From Membranipora membranacea (lineage: Eukaryota; Bryozoa; Gymnolaemata; Cheilostomatida; Membraniporidae), in the NCBI GenBank assembly GCA_914767715.1, contig OU612069.1, positions 15,869,387-15,933,386 of the forward strand: a DNA stretch of 64,000 nucleotides, read 5' to 3'. Under the pieces are notes generated by a model. The model did no database searches. It was not told where the DNA came from and saw only the letters and a program-made list of their open reading frames with translations. Position 1 is the first letter of the stretch; the number at the start of each line of letters is the position of its first letter. This document shows, piece by piece, positions 37,573-50,800 of the stretch. A program made the position numbers and the translations under genes.

Positions 37573-39350
37573 CTGGACCGTACCTATCGATTTTTGTCAA
37601 TTTCTGGCAAAACACCATGATAGAATACGCATCGTCACAGGGAGCTAATATTTTATATGAGATATAGGGACGTCATTGCGAACGTCAAAACAGAGTTTTA
37701 AGCGTTTCTAAGCGAGTAAGGAATTCTGCCCAATTATTGGCCAATTTCCCCAGGACCGTACCTATCGATTTTTGTCAATTTCTTGCAAAACACCTCGATA
37801 GAATACTCATCGTCACAGGGAGCTAATATTTTATATGAGATATAGGGACGTCATCGCGAACGTCAAAACAGAGTTTCATGCGTTTCTAAGCGAGTAAGGA
37901 ATTCCGCCGAATTATTGGCCAATTTCCCCAGGACCGTACCTATCGATATTTCTCAATTTCTGGCAAAACACATCGATAGGATACCCATCGTCACAGGGAG
38001 CTAATATTTTATATGAGATATAGGGACGTCATCGCGAACGTCAAAACAGAGTTTCATGCGCTTCTAAGCGAGTAAGGAATTCTGCCAAATTATTGGCCTA
38101 TTTCCCCAGGACGTACCTATCGATTTTTGTCAATTTCTTGCAAAACACCTCGATAGAATACGCATCGTCACAGGGAGCTAATATTTTATATGACATATTG
38201 GGACGTCATTGCGAACGTCAAAACAGAGTTTCAAGCGTTTCTAAGCGAGTAAGGATTTCTGCCCAATTATTGGCCAATTTCCCCTGGACCGTACCTATCG
38301 ATTTTTGTCAATTTCTTGCAAAACACCTCGATAGACTACGCATCGTCACAGGGAGCTAATATTTTATATGAGATATAGGGACGTCATCGCGAACGTCAAA
38401 ACAGAGTTTCATGCCTTTCTAAGCGAGTAAGCAATTCATCCCAATTATTGGCCAATTTCCCCAGGACCGTACCTATCGAATTTTGTCAATTTCTTGCAAA
38501 ACACCTCGATAGAATACGCATCGTCACAGGGAGCTAATATTTTATATGAGATATAGGGACGTCATCGCGAACGTCAAAACAGAGTTTCATGCGTTTCTAA
38601 GCGAGTAAGCAATTCATCCCAATTATTGGCCAATTTCCCCAAGACCGTACCTATCGAATTTTGTCAATTTCTTGCAAAACACCTCGATAGACTCCGCATC
38701 GTCACAGGGAGCTAATATTGTATATGAGATATAGGGACGTCATCACGAACGTCAAAACAGAGTTTCATGCGTATCTAAGCGAGTAAGGAATTCTGCCTAA
38801 TTATTGGCCAATTTCCTCAGGACCGTACTTATCGATTTTTGTCAATTCCTTGCAAAACACCTCGATAGACTACGCATCGTCACAGGGAGCTAATATTTTA
38901 TATGAGATATAGGGACGTCATAGCGAACGTCAAAACAGAGTTTCAAGCGTTTCTAAGCGAGTAAGGAATTTTGCCCAATTATTGGCTAATTTCGTCAGGA
39001 CCGTACTTATCGATTTTTGTCAATTCCTTGCAAAACACCTCGATAGACTACGCATCGTCACAGGGAGCTAATATTGAATATGAGATATAGGGACGTCATC
39101 GCGAACGTCAAAACAGAGTTTCATGCGTTTCTAGGCGAGTAAGGAATTCTGCCCAATTATTGGCCAATTTCCTCAGGACCGTACTTATCGATTTTTGTCA
39201 ATTCCTTGCAAAACACCTCGATAGACTACGCATCGTCACAGGGAGCTAATATTGAATATGAGATATAGGGACGTCATCGCGAACGTCAAAACAGAGTTTC
39301 ATGCGTTTCTAAGCGAGCAAGCAATTCTGCCCAATTATTGGCCAATCTCC

Positions 39351-39366
39351 CCAGGACCGATTTTTG
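39351..39366 (+). other. 9-bp deletion with CG microhomology
   Basis: The unit reads ccaggaccgatttttg; others have ccaggaccgtacctatcgatttttg. The 9 bp tacctatcg are missing between two CG dinucleotides. This is a fifth deletion in the same part of the unit (positions 73-110). Confidence 0.9.
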
Positions 39367-39420
39367 TCAACTTCTGGCAAAACACCTCAATAGAATACGC
39401 ATCGTCACAGGGAGCTAATA

Positions 39421-40137
39421 TTTTATATGAGATATAGGGACGTCATTGCGAACGTCAAAACAGAGATTCAAGCGTTTCTAAGCGAGTAAGGAATTCTGCC
39501 CAATTATTGGGCAATTTCCCCAGGACCGTACCTATCGAATTTTGTCAATTTCTTGCAAAACACCTCGATAGAATACACATCGTCACAGGGAGCTAATATT
39601 TTATATGAGATATAGGGACGTCATTGCGAACGGCAAAACAGAGTTTTAAGGGTTTCTAAGTGAGTAAGGAATTCTGCCGAATTATTGGCCAATTTCCCCA
39701 GGACCGTACCTATCGATTTTTGTCAATTTCTGGCAAAACACCTCGATAGAATACGAATCGTCACAGGGAGCAGATATTTTATATGAGATATAGGGACGTC
39801 ATTGCGAACGTCAAAACAGAGATTCAAGCGTTTCTAAGCGAGTAAGGAATTCTGCCCAATTATTGGGCAATTTCCTCAGGACCGTACCTATCGAATTTTG
39901 TCAATTTCTTGCAAAACACCTCGATAGAATACACATCGTCACAGGGAGCTAATATTTTATATGAGAAATAGGGACGTCATTGCGAACGTCAAAACAGAGT
40001 TTTAAGGGTTTCTAAGTGAGTAAGGAATTCTGCCGAATTATTGGCCAATTTCCCCAGGACCGTACCTATCGATTTTTGTCAATTTCTGGCAAAACACCTC
40101 GATAGAATACGAATCGTCACAGGGAGCTGATATTTTA
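39421..40137 (+). repeat. Dimer tandem duplication (~358 bp)
   Basis: A pair of units is repeated directly. The first unit of each pair has cagagattcaagcg, attgggcaattt, cctatcgaattttg and gaatacacatcg. The second has gagttttaagggtttctaag, gccgaattattgg and gaatacgaatcg. Copies are about 39421-39780 and 39781-40137. They differ by a few bases (gaacggcaaaac versus gaacgtcaaaac, gagcagatatt versus gagctgatatt, gagatatag versus gagaaatag). Confidence 0.85.
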
Positions 40138-40399
40138 TATGAGATATAGGGACGTCATAGCGAACGTCAAAACAGAGTTTAATGCGTTTCTAAGCGAGTA
40201 AGGAATTCTGCCCAATTATTGGCCAATTTCGCCAGGACCGTACTTATCGATTTTTGTCAATTCCTTGCAAAACACCTCGCTAGACTACACTTCATCACAG
40301 GGAGCTAATATTTTATATGAGATATAGGGACGTCATCGCGAACGTCAAAACAGAGTTTCATGCGTTTCGAAGCGAGTAAGGAATTCTGCCCAATTATTG

Positions 40400-43300
40400 G
40401 CCAATCTCCCCAGGACCATACCTATCGATTTTTGTCAATTTCTGGCGAAACACCTCGATAGAATACGCATCGTCACAGGGAGCTAATATTTTATATGAGA
40501 TATAGAAACGTCATTGCGAACGTCAAAACAGAGTTTCAAGCGTTTCTAAGCGAGTAAGGAATTCTGCCCAATTATTGGCCAATTTCCCCAGGACCGTACT
40601 TATCGATTTTTGTCAATTCGTTGCAAAACACCTCGATAGACTACGCATCGTCACAGGGAGCTAATAGTGTATATGAGATATAGGGACGTCATCACGAACG
40701 TCAAAACAGAGTTTCATGCGTATCTAAGCGAGTAAGGAATTCTGCCCAATTATTGGCCAATTTCCTCAGGACCGTACTTATCGATTTTTGTCAATTCCTT
40801 GCAAAACACCTCGATAGACTACGCATCGTCACAGGGAGCTAATATTTTATATGAGATATAGGGACGTCATCGTGAACGTCAAAACAGAGTTTCATGCGTT
40901 TCTAAGCGAGTAAGGAATTCTGCCCAATTATTGGCCAATTTCCCCAGGACCGTACCTATCGATTTTTGTCAATTTCTGGCAAAACACCTCGATGGAATAC
41001 GAATCGTCACAGGGAGCTAATATCTTATATGAGATATAGGGACGTCATAGCGAACGTCAAAACAGAGTTTCAAGCGTTTCTAAGCGAGTAAGGAATTCTG
41101 CCCAATTATTGGCTAATTTCGCCAGGACCGTACTTATCGATTTTTGTCAAATCCTTGCAAAACACCTCCATAGACTACGCATCGTCACAGGGAGCTAATA
41201 TTGTATATGAGATATAGGGACGTCATTGCGAACGTCAAAACAGAGTTTCATGCGTTTCTAAGCGAATAAGGAATTCTGCCCAATTGATGGCCAATTTCCT
41301 CAGGACCGTACTTATCGATTTTTGTCAATTCCTTGCAAAACACCTCGATAGACTACGCATCGTCACAGGGAGCTAATGTTTTATATGAGATATAGGGACG
41401 TCATCGCGAACGTCAAAACAGAGTTTCATGCGTTTCTAAGCGAGTAAGGAATTTTGCCAAATAATTGGCCAATTTCCCCAGGACCGTACCTACCCATTTT
41501 TGTCAATTTCTGGCAAAACACCTCGATAGAATACGTATCGTCACAGGGAGCTAATATTTTATATGAGATATAGGGACGTCATTGCGGACGTCAAAACAGA
41601 GTTTCAAGCGTTTCTAAGCGAGTAAGGAATTCTGCCCAATTATTGGCCAATTTCCCCAGGACCGTACCTATCGAGTTTTGTCAATTTCTTGCAAAACACC
41701 TCGATAGAATACACATCGTCACAGGGAGCTAATATTTTATATGAGATATAGGGACGTCATCGCGAATGTCAAAACAGAGTTTTATGCGTTTCTAAGCGAG
41801 TAAGCAATTCTGCCCAATTATTGGCCAATCTCCCCAGGACCGTACCTATCGATTTTTGTCTATTTCTGGCAAAACACCTCGATAGAATACGTATCGTCAC
41901 AGGGAGCTAATATTTTATATGAGATATAGGGTCGTCATAGCGAACGTCAAAACAGAGTTTCAAGCGTTTCTAAGCGAGTAAGGAATTCTGCCCAATTATT
42001 GGCCAATTTCGCCAGGACCGTACTTATCGATTTTTGTCAATTCCTTGCAAAAACCTCGATAGACTACGCATCGTCACACGGAGCTAATATTTTATATTAG
42101 ATATAGGGACGTCATTGCGAACGTCAAAACAGAGTTTCAAGCGATTCTAAGCGAGTAAGGAATTCTGCCCAATTATTGGCCAATTTCCCCTGGACCGTAC
42201 CTATCCATTTTTGTCAATTTCTTGCAAAACACCTCGATAGACTACGCATCGTCACAGGGAGCTAATATTTTATATGAGATATAGGGACGTCATCGCGAAC
42301 GACAAAACAGAGGTTCATGCGTTTCTAGGCGAGTAAGCAATTCATCCCAATTATTGGCCAATTTCCCCAGGACCATACCTATCGATTTTTGTCAATTTCT
42401 GGCGAAACACCTCGATAGAATACGCATCGTCACAGGGAGCTAATATTTTATATGAGATATAGAAACGTCATTGCGAACGTCAAAACAGAGTTTCAAGCGT
42501 TTCTAAGCGAGTAAGGAATTCTGCCCAATTATTGGCCAATTTCCCCAGGACCGTACTTATCGATTTTTGTCAATTCGTTGCAAAACACCTCGATAGACTA
42601 CGCATCGTCACAGGGAGCTAATATTGTATATGAGATATAGGGACGTCATCACGAACGTCAAAACAGAGTTTCATGCGTATCTAAGCGAGTAAGGAATTCT
42701 GCCCAATTATTGGCCAATTTCCTCAGGACCGTACTTATCGATTTTTGTCAATTCCTTGCAAAACACCTCGATAGACTACGCATCGTCACAGGGAGCTAAT
42801 ATTTTATATGAGATATAGGGACGTCATCGTGAACGTCAAAACAGAGTTTCATGCGTTTCTAAGCGAGTAAGGAATTCTGCCCAATTATTGGCCAATTTCC
42901 CCAGGACCGTACCTATCGATTTTTGTCAATTTCTGGCAAAACACCTCGATGGAATACGAATCGTCACAGGGAGCTAATATCTTATATGAGATATAGGGAC
43001 GTCATAGCGAACGTCAAAACAGAGTTTCAAGCGTTTCTAAGCGAGTAAGGAATTCTGCCCAATTATTGGCTAATTTCGCAAGGACCGTCCTTATCGATTT
43101 TTGTCAAATCCTTGCAAAACACCTCGATAGACTACGCATCGTCACAGGGAGCTAATATTGTATATGAGATATAGGGACGTCATCGCGAACGTCAAAACAG
43201 AGTTTCATGCGTTTCTAAGCGAATAAGGAATTCTGCCCAATTATTGGCCAATTTCCTCAGGACCGTACTTATCGATTTTTGTCAATTCCTTGCAAAACAC

Positions 43301-44850
43301 CTCGATAGACTACGCATCGTCACAGGGAGCTAATATTGTATATGAGATATAGGGACGTCATCACGAACGTCAAAACAGAGTTTCATGCGTTTCTAAGCGA
43401 GTAAGGAATTCTGCCCAATTATTGGCCAATTTCCCCAGGACCGTACCTATCGATTTTTGTCAATTTCTTGCAAAACACCTCGATAGAATACGCATCGTCA
43501 CAGGGGGCTAGTATTTTATATGACATATAGGGACATCATTGCGAACGTCAAAACAGAGTTTCATGCGTTTCTAAGCGAGTAAGGAATTCTGCCAAATAAT
43601 TGGCCAATTTCCCCAGGACCGTACCTATCGATTTTTGTCAATTTCTGGCAACACACCTCGATAGAATACGCATCGTCACAGGGAGCTAATATTTTATATG
43701 AGATATAGGGACGTCATTGCGAACGTCAAAACAGAGTTCCAAGCGTTTCTAAGCGAGTAAGGAATTCTGCCCAATTATTGGCCAATTTCCCCAGGACCGT
43801 ACTTATCGATTTTTGTCAATTTCTTGCAAAACACCTCGATAGAATACGCATCGTCACGGGGAGCTAATGTTTTATATGAGATATAGGGACGTCATCGCGA
43901 ACGTCAAAACAGAGTTTCATGCGTTTCTAAGCGAGTAAGGAATTCTGCCAAATAATTGGCCAATTTCCCCAGGACCGTACCTACCCATTTTTGTCAATTT
44001 CTGGCAAAACACCTCGATAGAATACGTATCGTCACAGGGAGCTAATATTTTATATGAGATATAGGGACGTCATTGCGAACGTCAAAACAGAGTTTCAAGT
44101 GTTTCTAAGTGAGTAAGGAATTCTGCCCAATTATTGGCCAATTTCCCCAGGACCGTACCTATCGAGTTTTGTCAATTTCTTGCAAAACACCTCGATAGAA
44201 TACACATCGTCACAGGGAGCTAATATTTTATATGAGATATAGGGACGTCATCGCGAATGTCAAAACAGAGTTTTATGCGTTTCTAAGCGAGTAAGCAATT
44301 CTGCCCAATTATTGGCCAATCTCCCCAGGACCGTACCTATCGATTTTTGTCAATTTCTGGCAAAACACCTCGATAGAATACGTATCGTCACAGGGAGCTA
44401 ATATTTTATATGAGATATAGGGTCGTCATAGCGAACGTCAAAACAGAGTTTCAAGCGTTTCTAAGCGAGTAAGGAATTCTGCCCAATTATTGGCCAATTT
44501 CGCCAGGACCGTACTTATCGATTTTTGTCAATTCCTTGCAAAAACCTCGATAGACTACGCATCGTCACACGGAGCTAATATTTTATATTAGATATAGGGA
44601 CGCCATTGCGAACGTCAAAACAGAGTTTCAAGCGATTCTAAGCGAGTAAGGAATTCTGCCCAATTATTGGCCAATTTCCCCTGGACCGTACCTATCCATT
44701 TTTGTCAATTTCTTGCAAAACACCTCGATAGACTACGCATCGTCACAGGGAGCTAATATTTTATATGAGATATAGGGACGTCATCGCGAACGACAAAACA
44801 GAGGTTCATGCGTTTCTAGGCGAGTAAGCAAGTCATCCCAATTATTGGCC
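40400..44850 (+). repeat. 11-mer / 14-mer HOR pair
   Basis: Copy 1 is about 40400-42356 and copy 2 about 42357-44850. Offset is 1957 bp at the left: gatatagaaacgtcatt (40504 and 42461 for agaaacg) and catcgtgaacg (40871 and 42828). It becomes 2491 bp at the right: agctaatgtttt (41371 and 43862), gagatatagggtcgtcatag, tttatattagatata and gacaaaacagagg. Copy 2 therefore contains three additional units, about 43330-43862, including one with gacatatagggacatcat and gccaaataattgg. Confidence 0.8.
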
Positions 44851-47800
44851 AATTTCCCCAGGACCGTACCTATCGAATTTTGTCAATTTCTTGCAAAACA
44901 CCTCGATAGAATACGCATCGTCACAGGGAGCTTATATTTTATATGAGATATTGGGACGACATTGCGAACGTCAAAACAGAGTTTCAAGCGTTTCTAAGCG
45001 AGTAAGGAATTCTGCCCAATTATTGGCCAATTTCCCCTGGACCGTACCTATCGATTTTTGTCAATTTCTTGCAAAACACCTCGATAGACTACGCATCGTC
45101 ACAGGGAGCTAATATTTTATATGAGATATTGGGACGTCATTGCGAACGTCAAAACAGAGTTTCAAGCGTTTCTAAGCGAGTAAGGAATTCTGCCCAATTA
45201 TTGGCCAATTTCCCCTGGACCGTACCTATCGATTTTTGTCAATTTCTTGCAAAACACCTCGATAGACTACGCATCGTCACAGGGAGCTAATATTTTATAT
45301 GAGATATAGGGACGTCATCGCGAACGTCAAAACAGAGTTTCATCTGTTTCTAAGCGAGTAAGCAATTCATCCCAATTATTGGCCAATTTCCCCAGGACCG
45401 TACCTATCGAATTTTGTCAATTTCTTGCAAAACACCTCGATAGAATACGCATCGTCACAGGGAGCTAATATTTTATATGAGATATAGGGATGTCATCGCG
45501 AACGTCAAAACAGAGTTTCATGCGTTTCTTAGCGAGCAAGCAATTCTGCCCAATTATTGGCCAATCTCCCCAGGACCGTACCTATCGATCTTCGTCAATT
45601 TCTGGCAAAACACCTCAATAGAATACGCATCGTCACAGGGAGCTAATATTTTATATGAGATATAGGGACGTCATTGCGAACGTCAAAACAGAGATTCAAG
45701 CGTTTCTAAGCGAGCAAGGAATTCTGCCCAATTATTGGGCAATTGCCCCAGGACCGTACCTATTGAATTTTGTCAATTTCTTGCAAAACACCTCGATAGA
45801 TTACACGTCGTCACAGGGAGCTAATATTTTATATGAGATATAGGGACGTCATTGCGAACGTCAAAACAGAGTTTTAAGCGTTTCTAAGTGAGTAAGGAAT
45901 TCTGCCGAATTATTGGCCAATTTCCCCAGGACCGTACCTATCGATTTTTGTCAATTTCTTGCAAAACACCTCGATAGACTACGCATCGTCACAGGGAGCT
46001 AATATTTTATATGAGATATTGGGACGTCATCGCGAACGTCAAAACAGAGTTTCATGCGTTTCTAAGCGAGTAAGGAATTCTGCCCAATTATTGGCCAATT
46101 TCCTCAGGACCGTAAATATCGATTTTTGTCAATTCCTTGCAAAACACCTCGATAGACTACGCATCGTCACAGGGAGCTAGTATTGTATATGAGATATAGG
46201 GACGTCATCGCGAACGTCAAAACAGAGTTTCATGCGTTTCTAAGCGAGTAAGGAATTCTGCCCAATTATTGGCCAATTTCCCCAGGACCGTACCTATCGA
46301 TTTTTGTCAATTTCTTGCAAAACACCTCGATAGAATACGCATCGTCACAGGGAGCTAGTATTTTATATGACATATAGGGACATCATTGCGAACGTCAAAA
46401 CAGAGTTTCATGCGTTTCTAAGCGAGTAAGGAATTCTGCCAATTAATTGGCCAATTTCCCCAGGACCGTACCTATCGATTTTTGTCAACTTCTGGCAACA
46501 CACCTCGATAGAATACGCATCGTCACAGGGAGCTAATATTTTATATGAGATATAGGGACGTCATTGCGAACGTCAAAACAGAGTTTCAAGCGTTTCTAAG
46601 CGAGTAAGGAATTCTGCCCAATTATTGGCCAATTTCCCCAGGACCGTACTTATCGATCTTTGTCAATTTCTTGCAAAACACCTCGATAGAATACGCATCG
46701 TCACGGGGAGCTAATGTTTTATATGAGATATAGGGACGTCATCGCGAACGTCAAAACAGAGTTTCATGCGTTTCTAAGCGAGTAAGGAATTCTGCCAAAT
46801 AATTGGCCAATTTCCCCAGGACCGTACCTACCCATCTTTGTCAATTTCTGGCAAAACACCTCGATAGAATACGTATCGTCACAGGGAGCTAATATTTTAT
46901 ATGAGATATAAGGACGTCATTGCGGACGTCAAAACAGAGTTTCAAGCGTTTCTAAGCGAGTAAGGAATTCTGCCCAATTATTGGCCAATTTCCCCTGGAC
47001 CGTACCTATCCATTTTTGTCAATTTCTTGCAAAACACCTCGATAGACTACGCATCGTCACAGGGAGCTAATATTTTATATGAGATATAGGGACGTCATCG
47101 CGAACGACAATACAGAGGTTCATGCGTTTCTAAGCGAGTAAGCAATTCATCCCAATTATTGGCCAATTTCCCCAGGACCGTACGTATCGAATTTTGTCAA
47201 TTTCTGGCAAAACACCTCGATAGAATACGTATCGTCACAGGGAGCTAATATTTTATAGGAGATATTGGGACGTCATTGCGGACGTCAAAACAGAGTTTCA
47301 AGCGTTTCTAAGCGAGTAAGGAATTCTGCCCAATTATTGGCCAATTTCGCCAGGACCGTACTTATCGATTTTTGTCAATTCCTTGCAAAAACCTCGATAG
47401 ACTACGCATCGTCACAGGGAGCTAATATTTTATATGAGATATAGGGACGTCATCGCGAACGACAATACAGAGGTTCATGCGTTTCTAAGCGAGTAAGCAA
47501 TTCATCCCAATTATTGGCCAATTTCCCCAGGACCGTACCTATCGAATTTTGTCAATTTCTTGCAAAACACCTCGATAGAATACGCATCGTCACAGGGAGC
47601 TAATATTTTATATGAGATATTGGGACGACACTGCGAACGTCAAAACAGAGTTTCAAGCGTTTCTAAGCGAGTAAGGAATTCTGCCCAATTATTGGCCAAT
47701 TTCCCCAGGACCGTACCTATCGATTTTTGTCAATTTCTTGCAAAACACCTCGATAGAATACGCATCGTCACAGGGAGCTAGTATTTTATATGACATATAG

Positions 47801-50800
47801 GGACATCATTGCGAACGTCAAAACAGAGTTTCATGCGTTTCTAAGCGAGTAAGGAATTCTGCCAAATAATTGGCCAATTTCCCCAGGACCGTACCTATCG
47901 ATTTTTGTCAATTTCTGGCAAAACACCTCGATAGAATACGCATCGTCACAGGGAGCTAATATTTTATATGAGATATAGGGACGTCATTGCGAACGTCAAA
48001 ACAGAGTTTCAAGCGTTTCTAAGCGAGTAAAGAATTCTGCCTAATTATTGGCCAATTTCCACAGGACCGTACTTATCGATTTTTGTCAATTTCTTGCAAA
48101 ACACCTCGATAGAATACGCATCGTCACGGGGAGCTAATGTTTTATATGAGATATAGGGACGTCATCGCGAACGTCAAAACAGAGTTTCATGCGTTTCTAA
48201 GCGAGTAAGGAATTCTGCCAAATAATTGGCATATTTCCCCAGGACCGTACCTACCCATTTTTGTCAATTTCTGGCAAAACACCTCGATAGAATACGTATC
48301 GTCACAGGGAGCTAATATTTTATATGAGATATAGGGACGTCATTGCGGACGTCAAAACAGAGTTTCAAGCGTTTCTAAGCGAGTAAGGAATTCTGCCCAA
48401 TTATTGGCCGATTTCGCCAGGACCGTACTTATCGATTTTTGTCAATTCCTTGCAAAAACCTCGATAGACTACGCATCGTCACAGGGAGCTAATATTTTAT
48501 ATTAGATATAGGGACGTCATTGCGAACGTCAAAACAGAGTTTCAAGCGTTTCTAAGCGAGTAAGGAATTCTGCCCAATTATTGGCCAATTTCCCCTGGAC
48601 CGTACCTATCCATTTTTGTCAATTTCTTGCAAAACACCTCGATAGACTACGCATCGTCACAGGGAGCTAATATTTTATATGAGATATAGGGACGTCATCG
48701 CGAACGACAATACAGAGGTTCATGCGTTTCTAAGCGAGTAAGCAATTCATCCCAATTATTGGCCAATTTCCCCAGGACCGTACGTATCGAATTTTGTCAA
48801 TTTCTGGCAAAACACCTCGATAGAATACGTATCGTCACAGGGAGCTAATATTTTATAGGAGATATTGGGACGTCATTGCGGACGTCAAAACAGAGTTTCA
48901 AGCGTTTCTAAGCGAGTAAGGAATTCTGCCCAATTATTGGCCAATTTCGCCAGGACCGTACTTATCGATTTTTGTCAATTCCTTGCAAAAACCTCGATAG
49001 ACTACGCATCGTCACAGGGAGCTAATATTTTATATGAGATATAGGGACGTCATCGCGAACGACAATACAGAGGTTCATGCGTTTCTAAGCGAGTAAGCAA
49101 TTCATCCCAATTATTGGCCAATTTCCCCAGGACCGTACCTATCGAATTTTGTCAATTTCTTGCAAAACACCTCGATAGAATACGCATCGTCACAGGGAGC
49201 TAATATTTTATATGAGATATTGGGACGACACTGCGAACGTCAAAACAGAGTTTCAAGCGTTTCTAAGCGAGTAAGGAATTCTGCCCAATTATTGGCCAAT
49301 TTCCCCAGGACCGTACCTATCGATTTTTGTCAATTTCTTGCAAAACACCTCGATAGAATACGCATCGTCACAGGGAGCTAGTATTTTATATGACATATAG
49401 GGACATCATTGCGAACGTCAAAACAGAGTTTCATGCGTTTCTAAGCGAGTAAGGAATTCTGCCAAATAATTGGCCAATTTCCCCAGGACCGTACCTATCG
49501 ATTTTTGTCAATTTCTGGCAACACACCTCGATAGAATACGCATCGTCACAGGGAGCTAATATTTTATATGAGATATAGGGACGTCATTGCGAACGTCAAA
49601 ACAGAGTTCCAAGCGTTTCTAAGCGAGTAAGGAATTCTGCCCAATTATTGGCCAATTTCCCCAGGACCGTACTTATCGATTTTTGTCAATTTCTTGCAAA
49701 ACACCTCGATAGAATACGCATCGTCACGGGGAGCTAATGTTTTATATGAGATATAGGGACGTCATCGCGAACGTCAAAACAGAGTTTCATGCGTTTCTAA
49801 GCGAGTAAGGAATTCTGCCAAATAATTGGCCAATTTCCCCAGGACCGTACCTACCCATTTTTGTCAATTTCTGGCAAAACACCTCGATAGAATACGTATC
49901 GTCACAGGGAGCTAATATTTTATATGAGATATAGGGACGTCATTGCGAACGTCAAAACAGAGTTTCAAGTGTTTCTAAGTGAGTAAGGAATTCTGCCCAA
50001 TTATTGGCCAATTTCCCCAGGACCGTACCTATCCATTTTTGTCAATTTCTTGCAAAACACCTCGATAGAATACGCATCGTCACAGGGAGCTAATATTTTA
50101 TATGAGATATAGGGACGTCATCGCGAATGTCAAAACAGAGTTTTATGCGTTTCTAAGCGAGTAAGCAATTCTGCCCAATTATTGGCCAATCTCCCCAGGA
50201 CCGTACCTATCGATTTTTGTCAATTTCTGGCAAAACACCTCGATAGAATACGTATCGTCACAGGGAGCTAATATTTTATATGAGATATAGGGTCGTCATA
50301 GCGAACGTCAAAACAGAGTTTCAAGCGTTTCTAAGCGAGTAAGGAATTCTGCCCAATTATTGGCCAATTTCGCCAGGACCGTACTTATCGATTTTTGTCA
50401 ATTCCTTGCAAAAACCTCGATAGACTACGCATCGTCACACGGAGCTAATATTTTATATTAGATATAGGGACGCCATTGCGAACGTCAAAACAGAGTTTCA
50501 AGCGATTCTAAGCGAGTAAGGAATTCTGCCCAATTATTGGCCAATTTCCCCTGGACCGTACCTATCCATTTTTGTCAATTTCTTGCAAAACACCTCGATA
50601 GACTACGCATCGTCACAGGGAGCTAATATTTTATATGAGATATAGGGACGTCATCGCGAACGACAAAACAGAGGTTCATGCGTTTCTAGGCGAGTAAGCA
50701 AGTCATCCCAATTATTGGCCAATTTCCCCAGGACCGTACCTATCGAATTTTGTCAATTTCTTGCAAAACACCTCGATAGAATACGCATCGTCACAGGGAG

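Larger units (their letters stand above)
35250..39420 (+). repeat. Right-domain units with a repeated ~0.8-kb block
   Basis: About 35080-35870 matches about 37920-38710 at offset 2840. Shared marks are ccccaggacgtacc (1-bp deletion, 35272 and 38112), gatattgggacg, cccctggacc, gactacgcatcg and catgcctttctaagcgag. A shorter copy of the last units is at about 37229-37450. From here on typical right-domain variants dominate: cctatcgaattttg, gactacgc, aatattgtatat with catcacg, and cagagattcaagcg. Three unusual units lie here: a templated insertion (37207-37217), an 11-bp deletion (37563-37568) and a 9-bp deletion (39359/39360). Confidence 0.72.
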
